From: an uncultured Candidatus Saccharibacteria bacterium
Lineage (GTDB): Bacteria > Patescibacteriota > Saccharimonadia > Saccharimonadales > Saccharimonadaceae
Reading direction: 5' to 3'
Length of the DNA stretch: 64,000 bases
NCBI GenBank assembly: GCA_947165465.1
Contig: CAMVAM010000005.1
Coordinates: 1-64,000, forward strand
The notes beneath the pieces are model-generated. The model saw only the letters and a list, made by a program, of their open reading frames with translations. It had not been told where the DNA came from and did no database searches. The translations under genes were made by a program, and so were the position numbers. Positions 15,320 to 25,080 of the stretch are shown piece by piece (position 1 is the first letter of the stretch; each line of letters starts with the position of its first letter).

Positions 15320-16263
15320 AGAATAAACCAATCCTTAACTACAAAATCGCCAGCTACATCTGCCACCGCTAAAACCGGCTGCAATTTCTTAAATCTCGGA
15401 TAGTATTCAAGATAAACTTTCGCACCAATCTCCATCTTTTTAATTTTTTCTGGCGTAATTGCAGCGAGTCCACCGCCAAAATCAGCATTCTTCCTGTATT
15501 TTACCTCTGTAAAGAAAACCTTATTGTCTTTTACTGAAATCACATCGATTTCCGCGTATTTCGTTTTGAAATTTCTAGCAATAATTCTGTGACCATTAGA
15601 AATCAAATACTTTGCAGTTGCTTCTTCGGCCTGGTTTCCGATTTTCGTCGTATTTTTCTTAACTTCTTCTCTCTTAAATCCAGAAATACTCTTACACGGC
15701 TCAAACGAAAGTCGGTGTTCTGGAGTAAGACCAAGAGTTTTAATCGCATCGACGTGTGCTTTCGTTCCATATCCCATGTGCTTCTCAAAACCATAGCCTG
15801 GATATTTCACGCCAAGTTCTATCATGTAATTATCCCTCGCCACTTTCGCAATAATCGAAGCTGCCGAAATCTCTTTTACTAGCGCATCGCCCTTAATAAG
15901 AGTCGTTGTATTACTTTCTAGTTTCGTCCCAGATAAGAAATTGATGTTCCCATCAATAATAATCTTCGAGCATTTCATTGAGCTTCCACTCATTTCTTCA
16001 ATTGCTCGCCTAGTTGCAAGTTTTAGGGCCGGCACCATCCCAAGTTCATCCAATTCAAATGGCGAAACAAATCCTAGCCCAGTCGCCACCGCTTCATTTA
16101 AAATAATTTCGCTAAGCTTCGCGCGTTTTTTAAAGGTGAGTTTCTTCGAGTCATTTAATTCCTCCGCCCAGTCCGGCAATTCATCTGGCAGAATTACCGC
16201 GCCAACAACAAGCGGACCCGCTAGGGGTCCGCGTCCAACTTCATCTATACCGAGAATCGCCAT
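15316..16263 (-). CDS. rnhB: Ribonuclease HII fused to a YraN-type endonuclease-like domain
   Basis: 315 residues, versus ~200 for RnhB alone. Residues ~1-195 are RNase HII: ILGIDEVGRGPLAGPLVVGAVIL with the DEVGRG motif, IIDGN, and HMGYGTKAHVDAI further on. After a short linker (FKREEVKKNTT), residues ~205-315 match YraN/UPF0102: GNQAEEATAKYLISNGHRI, ARNFKTKYAEIDVIS and FFTEVKYR carrying the expected E/D and EVK nuclease-like residues. RNase HII removes ribonucleotides from DNA. In many bacteria rplS, rnhB and yraN are adjacent separate genes; here the last two are one protein. Start overlaps the rplS stop (TAATG). Confidence 0.93.
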   Translation of the reverse strand: MAILGIDEVGRGPLAGPLVVGAVILPDELPDWAEELNDSKKLTFKKRAKLSEIILNEAVATGLGFVSPFELDELGMVPALKLATRRAIEEMSGSSMKCSKIIIDGNINFLSGTKLESNTTTLIKGDALVKEISAASIIAKVARDNYMIELGVKYPGYGFEKHMGYGTKAHVDAIKTLGLTPEHRLSFEPCKSISGFKREEVKKNTTKIGNQAEEATAKYLISNGHRIIARNFKTKYAEIDVISVKDNKVFFTEVKYRKNADFGGGLAAITPEKIKKMEIGAKVYLEYYPRFKKLQPVLAVADVAGDFVVKDWFIL

Positions 16264-16742
16264 TAGGCTTCGGTTTTCTCTTCAGTTTTTTCTTCGACAG
16301 GAGCTTCAGTAGCTTCTTCGGCCTTTTCTTCGGCTGGAGTTTCGACAACTTCAACTTCTGGGACGGTCACATCATTTACAGCTGTACGATCGAAGTCCTT
16401 TGCAGAAAGACGTGCAGACTTACCAGAGCGTTCACGAAGATAGCTAAGATTGTTGCGACGAACTTTCGAGCGCTTCGTAACTTCAATCTTCTCTACGAGT
16501 GGTGAGTGGATGAGATAAGACTTCTCCACACCAACACCAGAGGTAACTTTGCGAACTACGATGCGTGCAGTGTGTGATTCTTTGCGATCAACGCGAATAA
16601 CGACACCTTCAAACACCTGAAGACGAAACTTGCCACCTTCCTTAATTTTTTGAGTGACTTTTACGGTATCACCAGAACGAACATCAACAACGGCCTTCTT
16701 TTTTTGGGCGTCACCGATTTGCTTTAGAATAGAAAAACTCAT
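16263..16742 (-). CDS. rplS: 50S ribosomal protein L19 with acidic C-terminal tail
   Basis: 159 residues. The first ~115 are L19: VRSGDTVKVTQKIKEGGKFRLQ, FEGVVI and GVGVEKSYLIHSP. The ~45-residue C-terminal extension is rich in Glu, Ala, Thr and Pro (ETPAEEKAEEATEAP), absent from standard L19 (~115 residues). L19 sits at the subunit interface. The gene follows the ruvA gene and is coupled to rnhB by a TAATG overlap. Confidence 0.96.
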   Translation of the reverse strand: MSFSILKQIGDAQKKKAVVDVRSGDTVKVTQKIKEGGKFRLQVFEGVVIRVDRKESHTARIVVRKVTSGVGVEKSYLIHSPLVEKIEVTKRSKVRRNNLSYLRERSGKSARLSAKDFDRTAVNDVTVPEVEVVETPAEEKAEEATEAPVEEKTEEKTEA

Positions 16743-16790
16743 ATTATACCTTTATATTAGACAATTACCTGTTATTTTAACACACTTGTT

Positions 16791-17366
16791 TTATTTTTTC
16801 AAGGCCAATTTGATTCTTTCCTCAGTTGGAAGTGTCCTGTCAATCTTTTCAAGTGCGAGCGACGCTTCCTTCAAAGAAAACCCAAGTGCCATCAAAGCAT
16901 CGAGCGCCTCATCATTCAATTCTTCCGCCGTATTGTACTTCGTCGGAGTCGCTCCATAATGCGACGGAATCCCAACTTTATCCCTTAAATCCACAATCAC
17001 ACGTTCCGCCGATTTCTTCCCGACTCCAGACGCCTTTGAGATAAAAGCCGTGTCCGCATTTGCAATTGCATTTCTGACTTCTTCCGGCTCTGCGAGTGAA
17101 AGAATCGCTATCCCCGCCTTCGGACCAATCCCTTGCACCGAAATCAGCATCTCAAAAATCTTCTTCGCCATCAAGCTAGAGAATCCGTACAGCTCTTCCG
17201 CATTTTCTCTAATTGAATGATAAGTGAAAAACTTCTTCTCTTCATCTAAGAGTGTCGCATCAAAATCCGGCGTCGGCACTGTGATTTCATAACCAACCCC
17301 AGAAACATCAATAATTAGGGAATTTCCGAATTTTTCTGTAACTTTACCTCTAATGTGTGCAATCAT
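16791..17366 (-). CDS. ruvA: Holliday junction branch migration protein RuvA
   Basis: 191 residues, close to the usual ~200. N-terminal OB-fold starts MIAHIRGKVTEKF; two helix-hairpin-helix motifs follow (LISVQGIGPKAGIAILS and ISKASGVGKKSAERVIVDL); the C-terminal domain that contacts RuvB ends LPTEERIKLALKK. RuvA tetramers hold Holliday junctions. ruvB is not in this window. ruvA lies 7 bp after ruvC; TATAAT (17373-17378) overlaps the ruvC stop and ends 6 nt before the ATG, so a second, leaderless transcript is likely. Confidence 0.96.
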   Translation of the reverse strand: MIAHIRGKVTEKFGNSLIIDVSGVGYEITVPTPDFDATLLDEEKKFFTYHSIRENAEELYGFSSLMAKKIFEMLISVQGIGPKAGIAILSLAEPEEVRNAIANADTAFISKASGVGKKSAERVIVDLRDKVGIPSHYGATPTKYNTAEELNDEALDALMALGFSLKEASLALEKIDRTLPTEERIKLALKK

Positions 17367-17373
17367 AAAACTA

Positions 17374-17850
17374 TTATACCATCATGTTCAGGGAATGCGT
17401 GATAGCCGCCGCGAGCGCGTCTGCTGCATCATCTGGCTTTGGCTTTTCCTTTAGTCCCAAATGCACCCTCACCATTTCCTGAATCTGTCCTTTCTTTGCT
17501 GAACCATATCCCGTCAACGTCTTTTTAATCTCATTCGGTGTATATTCAAAAATCGGTAAACCCTTTTGCTCCGCGACAAGAAGCACTAATCCCCTTGCTT
17601 CCGCCACTGCAATTCCAGTCGTAATATTCTTCGAGAAGAACAGCTTCTCCACCGACACCACATCGGGTTTCGTTTGGTCAAATACTTCCTGTAAAGATTC
17701 ATATAATTCTTTTAATCTAGACGGTAGCGGCGCTCGTACTTTTGTCGTCACCACACCATAATCCAGCGCCTTTGCGTTCGCACGCGAAGTCGTTTCAATC
17801 AGTCCAAACCCACAAATTCCGATTCCTGGATCAATCCCTAAGATTTTCAT
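17374..17850 (-). CDS. ruvC: Crossover junction endodeoxyribonuclease RuvC
   Basis: 158 residues, typical length. MKILGIDPGIGICGFGL carries the first catalytic Asp (Asp7), VSVEKLFF the catalytic Glu, and PDDAADALAAA the terminal acidic pair. RuvC resolves Holliday junctions as a dimer. It overlaps radA by 4 bp (ATGA) and is followed by ruvA, forming a recombination operon radA-ruvC-ruvA. Confidence 0.96.
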   Translation of the reverse strand: MKILGIDPGIGICGFGLIETTSRANAKALDYGVVTTKVRAPLPSRLKELYESLQEVFDQTKPDVVSVEKLFFSKNITTGIAVAEARGLVLLVAEQKGLPIFEYTPNEIKKTLTGYGSAKKGQIQEMVRVHLGLKEKPKPDDAADALAAAITHSLNMMV

Positions 17851-19196
17851 TTTACATATTTAATTAAAGTTTCACGTAGGTCTTTTACCGGAATCACAAA
17901 CTTATCGTGCACAGTCGAAGGTCCAATCGCATGTAAGAACCCAAGTTTCTTTGCTTCCGCAATTCTCTGGTCCGCCCTAAACGCCGAGCGAATTTCGCCA
18001 CCAAGCCCAACCTCACCAAACACCACATATTCCTCACCTAATTTCCTACCTGCCACCGCCGAAGCAATCGCCATACATACCGCTAGGTCCGCAGCCGAAT
18101 CATTTAACTTCAAACCGCCGACTACATTGATAAATATGTCTTTGTCGGATAGTTTTAACTTAGTACGTCTTTCAATTACTGCAATTAAAAGATTCAAACG
18201 ATTAATATCAAATCCCGAAGCCGTCCGTTTTGGATAGCCAAAATTCGATTGCGTTGCAAGTGCCTGAATCTCAACCAAAATCGGACGATTCCCTTCGAGC
18301 GTTGCAAGAATAATCGAGCCATCTGTATTAGTTCGTTCCGCGAGTAATGCCGCCGATGGATTCTGAACTTCCTTTAACCCACCTTCACCCATCTCAAAAA
18401 TCGCGACTTCATTCGTTGAGCCAAAACGATTCTTAATCGCGCGCACCGTCTTAAATCCGCCGTATCTATCACCCTCAAAATTCAGTACCACGTCCACTAA
18501 ATGTTCGAGAACCTTCGGTCCAGCCAAAGTTCCCTCCTTTGTTACATGGCCAACAATTATTACTGCCGTGTCAGTTGCTTTCGCTGCGCGAATAATCAAA
18601 TTTCCACAGTTCGTCACCTGTGACACAGTTCCTGGTGCCGACGAAATCTCATCCATCGCAAGCGTTTGAATCGAATCTACAATTACTAAATCAAATTCTC
18701 CAGACTCAATCGTTTTTGCAATATCATTACCGGACGTCGATGCGGCAAAACTAAGTCTATCTGAATTTGCACCAAGTCTTTCGGCACGTAGCTTCACTTG
18801 CCCAGCCGATTCCTCGCCAGATATATATAATACGTCATGTTTTTTCGCGACTTCCGCTGAAATCTGCATCAGGAGTGTCGACTTGCCAATACCCGGCTGG
18901 CCCGCAAGTAGCGCCACCGACCCCATCAAAATCCCACCACCAAGTACTGTGTTCAAATCACTAAATTCCGTTAATAGCCTCGCCTTCGCATCAGACGGCA
19001 CCACGGTCTTTAATTTCACATATTCAAGTTTCTTGCCGGATTGTTTGCCTTTTTCAATCGCGGATTTTTTACCGAGTTCCGGTTCTGCAATTTGCTCAAC
19101 TAATGAATTCCAAGCTGAACAATTATTACATTGTCCAACCCATTTCGCATAAGTCGCACCACACTGCTGACAGACAAACTGACTCCTAGCTTTCAT
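17847..19196 (-). CDS. radA: DNA repair protein RadA (Sms)
   Basis: 449 residues, typical. The N-terminal zinc finger FVCQQCGATYAKWVGQCNNC, Walker A LLAGQPGIGKSTLL, Walker B DLVIVDSIQTLA, the RadA-specific KNRFGSTNE motif and a C-terminal Lon-protease-like domain (GGLKLNDSAADLAVCMAIAS) are all present. RadA drives branch migration in recombination and natural transformation, relevant because Saccharibacteria take up DNA. TATAAT (19204-19209) ends 7 nt before the ATG with no Shine-Dalgarno: probable leaderless start, immediately behind the upstream surface gene. First gene of the radA-ruvC-ruvA-rplS-rnhB run. Confidence 0.97.
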   Translation of the reverse strand: MKARSQFVCQQCGATYAKWVGQCNNCSAWNSLVEQIAEPELGKKSAIEKGKQSGKKLEYVKLKTVVPSDAKARLLTEFSDLNTVLGGGILMGSVALLAGQPGIGKSTLLMQISAEVAKKHDVLYISGEESAGQVKLRAERLGANSDRLSFAASTSGNDIAKTIESGEFDLVIVDSIQTLAMDEISSAPGTVSQVTNCGNLIIRAAKATDTAVIIVGHVTKEGTLAGPKVLEHLVDVVLNFEGDRYGGFKTVRAIKNRFGSTNEVAIFEMGEGGLKEVQNPSAALLAERTNTDGSIILATLEGNRPILVEIQALATQSNFGYPKRTASGFDINRLNLLIAVIERRTKLKLSDKDIFINVVGGLKLNDSAADLAVCMAIASAVAGRKLGEEYVVFGEVGLGGEIRSAFRADQRIAEAKKLGFLHAIGPSTVHDKFVIPVKDLRETLIKYVK

Positions 19197-19214
19197 ATCT
19201 ATGATTATAGCACA

Positions 19215-22200
19215 CTAGTATCTTGGGGCAATTTCGTGCTGGTAGACAGCCGTAAGGTTTTTATGTTCGTTACCTGGATCGGCCTTTGCACGCCCCCAAA
19301 GCACAGTCGAAACATCGTAATTTACAATTTCTGCTGCTTCTTTTGAATTCACACCGGTCGCTGCACCATAAGTACGATTTAAGAATAGCTTATTCGTAAT
19401 AATCGCACCCGTAATAGTCAATCTATTCGAATTCTGCCTGAGGTTAATATCGGCAGACTGGCAAGTGTTTAAATCCTTTTCTGCAATCAGAATTGCCTTT
19501 ACCACCGTTACATTACAAGCAATCGTAATATTGTTGCCATAGATAATTACTTTTGGAATATCAGCAAGATCGCTAAATGTTGCGCCCTGGTAATTAATAT
19601 TTCCATTAATCACGACGTCGCCGGTAGTCTTAATAATGTGCGTCTTGCCGGTATTTGCCGTACTCGCATTAATCGTGATATTGCTATCCGAATTGTAGCG
19701 AATCACACTTTTAGCGGTTGCGTTGTTAAGCACTATCGTTGTCGCTGCATTATAAGTATAAACTTGTGCATCCTCGTTTGGCATCGTGCCAACTAGCGCT
19801 GCTTTATTTGAAATTACCGCTGCGATACCAGACCTACCGGTCACCTGGTTGTTCGGACAAATGCCAGTTGTAGCAGTGCCAGAATAATTAGCAAGGCTAA
19901 GTGGCACACGGTTATTACAATAGCTCGGAACGTGTCCTTCAAAGCTACCGCCATTCGCTACGTTATTAGCACGTCCAGTTGCAGCACCGGATGCGATTCC
20001 GTTTGCAATACCTTGTGCGTTTACTAATTGTTCTGCCCACGACGAGAACACAATCACGCCATCAAGATTACCGATTCCTTTCAAATTATTCTTCGTCATC
20101 ACCGAAGTCTTAATCGTACCGCCGGAATAAACCCCGCCACCCCAAACTTCAAATAATGGTTTCTTTGCAATCGTAAAGCAACGCGACTTCGAAATGCGCC
20201 ACTTGTGACTGCCTTCCGCGTCAGCCCAGTTCGTATTAGAACCGCTACTTGATGGATAGCTCGCAACGGCCACACAAATTTGTGTACCGGCTTCAATATC
20301 CGGAACCTGCATTGTTAGTTGGAGTTTATGTTCTTCACCATTCAAATTACCGGATGGATTCAAAGTTTCAGTCTTTTCATTTGCATAGTAACAAGACGAT
20401 GCTCCATGTGCTACACCAAAGTAATTACAAAGTTCGTCCGTTTTACTGCTACCCCATCCATCACTTGGACCTTTTTCGGTACCACGATAAATGATTACTT
20501 TCGAAACTGCATCACGCATAATCGTGGCATATTTCTCAGAATCCGAACCATTCGTGGTCTCCGGATTAGTCTTCGGAATCACATCGATTTCATATTTAAT
20601 GTCTTTTTCTTCACCGGCATAAATCACATCTTTTTCAGTTCCGGCCGGTTTTTCTTCAATCGAAAGTTTCGTGTCGTAGTTATATGGCACATAAGCATTG
20701 GCTTGACTTGAACGATTTGCCGTATAAACATTACCTACGTTATTATTGCTACCGTCAGATGTGAAAGTAACCTGGCCCGGTGTTGTTTGCGTACGGCTAT
20801 TCAAATTCGTTGCTGCCGTTTCGGAAAGGTTACGCCCAACTTCCGAAATCGTCACGCGATGTTGATTCGTTGTAATTTGTTTAGTGGTATCACCATTACT
20901 ATAATAATAGTTCTGTGACCACGCCGAAATAAAGCTATTATTGTCACTCTTTACTGTAAACGAGTTATTCCAGTTACCGTAGCTACTACCCTTGTATGAA
21001 TTATACAAAGTCCCAAGTGTATTCGCAGAGTTTACACCACTCGTCGGGTAAAGTGTCCCGGAACCATTCAATCTAAATTTCTGCGCAACCACTGAATAAG
21101 TATACTGGAGCTTTGGATTATAAGTCGCACGATAGCTGAGAGTCTGTCCTGGTTTCGCATAAACATTCTTCTGATACTTTTGATACTTCGTTGGACCATC
21201 CGGATTCTTTACGCGCATATCGAGAAATGCGTCACTATAGGCATCATCATTCATCGTATCTGGATCACGCGGATCATCCGGCTGAGCATTGCCAAGTGCT
21301 GAAGCACAAACCTTAATCACAGCATTGCTTGCTACAGTTACCACGTTGTTATTCGGCTTAAATGACAACGATTCGCAAACCACCATACCAGGTACCAACG
21401 TAACCGTATCTCTATATTCCTGCTTTCCGGTACCGTTTGTAATGCCAGTAAAGTATTCTGTCTCGCTCTTAAGTGTCCCAGCCCCTACCTTTGAAGTATA
21501 ATTTGAAGTTCTTGTTATAGTATATGCAGTTGAACCAATTCCGGCAGTCCTCTTCAAATTATGTTCAAATGTCACCGAACAACCAGATAATGTACAATTT
21601 GCTACATTCTGGGTTTCCGTCGCACTAGAATTTCTCCAACCAACTGTCTTGGTTCCAGACCCGGTCGTAACTTTTGAAAGCCCTTCAAAGGTTGATGGAT
21701 TACCATATGCACAAGCCTTCACGGTTGCCGTCGTCGTATTAGAATACGAACCATACGGATAGAATGTCACATAATAGCAAACAGTCTGTCCTGGATAAAT
21801 CGTTTCAGTAAATGCACTTTCATATCTACCATTTCGATAAATCTGAATCTGTGTACCGCTCGAAGCTGGATAATACAAAGGATAGGTCGACTGCGTAATA
21901 CCACTGCCATTGTTCTGTGAACGATAGACTGCATAACTAATTGCTGCCGAACCTCTCACCGTCTTTAAGCCAAGATCAAAGGTCGCCGTACAACCAGCAT
22001 TTAGACAATTTAGATTTAGTGTCTGGGTATTATTAGTTTCTACATATCCACTATCCCTGTAGTTTGAGCCCGAGGTATTATTTCCTTCAAAAACTCGCGC
22101 TCGCCCCGCAAATTCATGCCGTTCATAAACCGCATAGATTGTCTTATTCTCCGTGAGATATTCACCATAAGTCATGCCGGTATCAGACCACCAGTTACCA

Positions 22201-23183
22201 CTCCAAGTACTGGTGCCCCACCATTTTTTAGTATAGCCGGTTAAACTACTAGCTGTGAGTGATGCGTAATCCCCATTAATCACGGTTGCAGTTTTATCTG
22301 CCACAAGATGTGAAAGTGAATTACCATTTTGATCAATTGCCTTCATTGTAAGAGTTTTTTGATCGAGTTGATAAACAGCATAAATTGTCACATCGTCACT
22401 CAAATATCTACCGTAGGTTCTATTAGTGTCATCCCACCATTGGCCAGACCAAGTACTCCAGCCCCATTTTACTTTCTTATAACCATAAGACGTGAGGTCG
22501 TCGGCCGTAAGCTGTGCATACTGACCGGAATCTACCGTAACCGTCTTGTCCGGCATATACCACGAAAGCGAATTGCCATTTGTGTCAATTGCTTTCATTC
22601 TCAGCGTCTTTTCAGATTTACGGATAACTAACGTAATTTCCGAATATTGGTCCGAACAGCTAGTCGGATCCTCACCATTACAACGGTGAATATTTACGTT
22701 GCGAGTGTAATATGTTGCATCACCATATGTTTGCGGATAAACACCACTCTTGAATCTATCTACGTTGATAGACGTACTGGTACTGTATGGATTACCCCAA
22801 GGACCACGCGGAACATAATTAGAACCTTCAATTGAATTATTAGCTTCCGTCACATAGACATTCACGGCAGCAGTGGTATGATTGCCGGTACACATACCCC
22901 AATAAGTTGCAGAAGCCCACGACTGACCTTCATCAATTTCAATTGTAGTATCGGTACCATTCGAAGAACCAATCCATAGAGAACATGCGTAGTTCACAGC
23001 CACACTACAGGCCCATTCCACAGAATCAATGTGCGCTCTACCGCCACTGGTATCAAGACAGTTTTGGTATGCCCAACCGGTATATGCACTTGCTCCCATC
23101 TGTGAGCCTATCAGCGAAAAAAGAAAACTAAAAGCTAGGACAATGCCAAGCAACCATTTATTATTTAAAATGCGTTTTATCAT
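19215..23183 (-). CDS. Giant secreted surface protein with InlB-type repeats and a C-terminal beta-helix-like region
   Basis: 1322 residues. Signal peptide (about 1-34, WLLGIVLAFSFLFSLIGSQM). Around residues 195-350 are two ~80-residue tandem repeats sharing KAIDxNGNSLS, a W-S-T-W-S-G-W/NWW core and TIYAVYE/Q, like Listeria-Bacteroides (InlB-type) repeats. The middle has Cys-rich beta modules repeating (NCLNAGCTATFDLGLKTVRG and NCTLSGCSVTFEHNLKRTAG). The last ~200 residues, with NDATTIVLNNATAKSVI-like strands and GDVVINGNINYQG, suggest a right-handed beta-helix. No cell-wall sorting motif or terminal helix is seen. Its start overlaps the stop of the upstream anchored protein, so they are probably made together. 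Likely function is adhesion to the host cell, by inference. Confidence 0.8.
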   Translation of the reverse strand: MIKRILNNKWLLGIVLAFSFLFSLIGSQMGASAYTGWAYQNCLDTSGGRAHIDSVEWACSVAVNYACSLWIGSSNGTDTTIEIDEGQSWASATYWGMCTGNHTTAAVNVYVTEANNSIEGSNYVPRGPWGNPYSTSTSINVDRFKSGVYPQTYGDATYYTRNVNIHRCNGEDPTSCSDQYSEITLVIRKSEKTLRMKAIDTNGNSLSWYMPDKTVTVDSGQYAQLTADDLTSYGYKKVKWGWSTWSGQWWDDTNRTYGRYLSDDVTIYAVYQLDQKTLTMKAIDQNGNSLSHLVADKTATVINGDYASLTASSLTGYTKKWWGTSTWSGNWWSDTGMTYGEYLTENKTIYAVYERHEFAGRARVFEGNNTSGSNYRDSGYVETNNTQTLNLNCLNAGCTATFDLGLKTVRGSAAISYAVYRSQNNGSGITQSTYPLYYPASSGTQIQIYRNGRYESAFTETIYPGQTVCYYVTFYPYGSYSNTTTATVKACAYGNPSTFEGLSKVTTGSGTKTVGWRNSSATETQNVANCTLSGCSVTFEHNLKRTAGIGSTAYTITRTSNYTSKVGAGTLKSETEYFTGITNGTGKQEYRDTVTLVPGMVVCESLSFKPNNNVVTVASNAVIKVCASALGNAQPDDPRDPDTMNDDAYSDAFLDMRVKNPDGPTKYQKYQKNVYAKPGQTLSYRATYNPKLQYTYSVVAQKFRLNGSGTLYPTSGVNSANTLGTLYNSYKGSSYGNWNNSFTVKSDNNSFISAWSQNYYYSNGDTTKQITTNQHRVTISEVGRNLSETAATNLNSRTQTTPGQVTFTSDGSNNNVGNVYTANRSSQANAYVPYNYDTKLSIEEKPAGTEKDVIYAGEEKDIKYEIDVIPKTNPETTNGSDSEKYATIMRDAVSKVIIYRGTEKGPSDGWGSSKTDELCNYFGVAHGASSCYYANEKTETLNPSGNLNGEEHKLQLTMQVPDIEAGTQICVAVASYPSSSGSNTNWADAEGSHKWRISKSRCFTIAKKPLFEVWGGGVYSGGTIKTSVMTKNNLKGIGNLDGVIVFSSWAEQLVNAQGIANGIASGAATGRANNVANGGSFEGHVPSYCNNRVPLSLANYSGTATTGICPNNQVTGRSGIAAVISNKAALVGTMPNEDAQVYTYNAATTIVLNNATAKSVIRYNSDSNITINASTANTGKTHIIKTTGDVVINGNINYQGATFSDLADIPKVIIYGNNITIACNVTVVKAILIAEKDLNTCQSADINLRQNSNRLTITGAIITNKLFLNRTYGAATGVNSKEAAEIVNYDVSTVLWGRAKADPGNEHKNLTAVYQHEIAPRY

Positions 23184-23824
23184 TATCCTTGTCCTCCGGA
23201 AGAATCAATTCCAAGTTCTTTTTCGCGTGCTCTTTTTATTTCAAGATATTTCATAGCAATATCATTTTTCCCAGACCTATATGCAAGCTCAATCACTCCA
23301 TCAGCCGATTCCGGCGTGCCAAGCATCTCGTCTGCTTTTATTGCATCCTGGAGCAACTCTTCCAAATGACTACTGCTACTTTGAAGTTTTAAAAGCTCCC
23401 TATTTCTGACAAATGTAAGTCCTGCGGCAGATTTATCATCATTTACAGCTAACATAAAAGCTGAAAACATTTTCGAAATGTGGTCATATTTATCAGCCGG
23501 TTGATCTTTTTCAATTCTACTTAAAATCGCCTGGGCATATTCATAACAAATACCGGTACAGTTTGCTACGCCAATTTTTTCCTTCTCGGCAGTCACTTCA
23601 TAACTTTCTCTCACACACTGCGCAATGTCAGTAATTTCACTATAATCCGAACATGCAAAAGTCTCTTCCGGCTCTCCAGAATCACCTTTTCCACCCATAA
23701 AATGAATAATCACATTTGCAACAATTAAGCCCACCATTGAGACTAGAAGAATACAAAAAATCACACTAAGTATTTTTGTGTTTCCGCTTTTTCGGGCAGA
23801 ATTTGTGTTTGTACCTTCCACCAT
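23183..23824 (-). CDS. Membrane-anchored helical protein coupled to the giant surface protein
   Basis: 213 residues. One transmembrane helix (about 18-43), then an extracellular cysteine-containing region (FACSDYSEITDIAQC and NCTGICYEY) and a largely helical, TPR-like second half (ELAYRSGKNDIAMKYLEIKRA). No family recognised. TATAAT (23831-23836) with TTGCTA 17 bp upstream ends 6 nt before ATG, so it starts a leaderless operon whose second gene is the 1322-residue surface protein (1-bp overlap). It may help export, anchor or fold that protein. Confidence 0.75.
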   Translation of the reverse strand: MVEGTNTNSARKSGNTKILSVIFCILLVSMVGLIVANVIIHFMGGKGDSGEPEETFACSDYSEITDIAQCVRESYEVTAEKEKIGVANCTGICYEYAQAILSRIEKDQPADKYDHISKMFSAFMLAVNDDKSAAGLTFVRNRELLKLQSSSSHLEELLQDAIKADEMLGTPESADGVIELAYRSGKNDIAMKYLEIKRAREKELGIDSSGGQG

Positions 23825-23845
23825 GGCTAAATTATAGCATAAGCG

Positions 23846-25066
23846 CTATAAACTAGCAACGTTTTTTCTAAGCCAACCGTCTGCCGGACCGGCCGTCATC
23901 AAGAGAATTAAATATCCTTCAGCTTGATAATTCTTTAATTTTTCAAACAATTCGTCGTTTAATTCTGCCGGCTCTGCCACATCTTTATTTGAAAGAATGC
24001 TAATCAAATCTTCCGGTGTTAAAACTTCAAGATTCGGATCCTCACGCGTTAGATAAGTCGGAATCCAAAATACCTTACTAGCACCAATAAATGCATCTTT
24101 GTAGCCGTCTTTTACTTCATGCTGTCTGGTATTTTGATGTGGCTGATAAACTACAATAATCCCCTTTTTCCTACGGATTCTCGCTTCGTCCTTTGCCACG
24201 TCAATCGTCGCTTCAATTTCTTCCGGATGGTGCGCATAGTCTGTATAAAACCCTTCCGCCAGTCTTTCAAATCTGCGGCCCACACCAGGGAATTCGTCAA
24301 GTACTGCTTTCACCTGCTCCGGTGCAATTTCTGGTGCCATATTCAGAATCGCTGTCATCGCAAGTTCAGCATCACGCCTTCTGGCTGCACCGGCTAGCTT
24401 AAAATCAACGTCACCATTAATCTCATCAATCACATTCTCACATTGCGCTTTAAACTGCGAAAAAGCTTCTTCATAGTCTTCCCTTGTCGGGTAAATGTCC
24501 GGATGATCATAGGTCACACTTGGAAACACCGCGAGCCACGGATGGAACATCAAAAAGTTCCTGTCGTATTCATCCGCTTCATAAATAAAGAATTTATCAC
24601 CTGGTTTATAACTCCCGCTTGGTGCAAATCCAAGTGTTGTACCCACAATATAAGCTGCCGGAATCCCGAGTTTAATCGAAGCAAAAGTAATCATCGACGT
24701 AGTCGTAGTCTTACCATGCGTGCCAGCTACTGCCACCATTTTTAACCCAAGTTCACGGACCAAGTATTCTGTTAATTCATCACGTTTTGTAACTTTAATA
24801 CCTGAATCTTTAGCTAACACTAATTCCGGATGCTCTTTGGGAAGAGCCGAAGTATGAACGAACCAATCAATCCCCTCCTGCATTTTTTCTTTTAAGAATT
24901 CGCCGTCCTGTTCACCGATTTTCACTTCAATCCCGGCTTTTTCAAGCTCCGGTAAAATCATACCTGGGTTTTTATCCGAACCACAAACGGAAATCTCGGC
25001 TGCTTTTGCCATTAATGCTAGAGGCCCCATCCCTGTTCCAGAGATACCAGAAATATATATTTTCAT
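23846..25066 (-). CDS. murC: Mur ligase of the MurC/Mpl type
   Basis: 406 residues from the ATG at 25066, 6 nt after a TATAAT; the longer reading frame upstream runs antisense into tsaE and is not used. IYISGISGTGMGPLA forms the N-terminal UDP-binding motif, VAGTHGKTTTTSM the ATP loop, EADEYDRNF the central motif (closer to Mpl than to MurC), and HHPEEIEATI the C-terminal domain. MurC adds L-Ala to UDP-MurNAc; Mpl recycles a tripeptide. With no second copy visible I cannot separate the two; a shortened MurC is the simpler reading for a minimal genome that still makes or remodels peptidoglycan. Confidence 0.85.
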   Translation of the reverse strand: MKIYISGISGTGMGPLALMAKAAEISVCGSDKNPGMILPELEKAGIEVKIGEQDGEFLKEKMQEGIDWFVHTSALPKEHPELVLAKDSGIKVTKRDELTEYLVRELGLKMVAVAGTHGKTTTTSMITFASIKLGIPAAYIVGTTLGFAPSGSYKPGDKFFIYEADEYDRNFLMFHPWLAVFPSVTYDHPDIYPTREDYEEAFSQFKAQCENVIDEINGDVDFKLAGAARRRDAELAMTAILNMAPEIAPEQVKAVLDEFPGVGRRFERLAEGFYTDYAHHPEEIEATIDVAKDEARIRRKKGIIVVYQPHQNTRQHEVKDGYKDAFIGASKVFWIPTYLTREDPNLEVLTPEDLISILSNKDVAEPAELNDELFEKLKNYQAEGYLILLMTAGPADGWLRKNVASL

Positions 25067-25080
25067 GTTATAATTATACA
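25067..25080. promoter_or_regulatory. Overlapping divergent -10 boxes in a 14-bp intergenic region
   Basis: Only 14 bp separate the start codons of the Mur ligase (minus, 25064-25066) and tsaE (plus, 25081-25083). TATAAT on the plus strand (25069-25074) and TATAAT on the minus strand (25073-25078) overlap by 2 bp within TATAATTATA, and each ends exactly 6 nt before its ATG. Both -35 regions would lie inside the opposite gene. Confidence 0.8.

Noticed and set aside
25006..25080. Longer TsaE N-terminus starting at 25006
   Set aside because: The extension is antisense to the Mur ligase start and upstream of the -10 box; the ATG at 25081 matches the family start.
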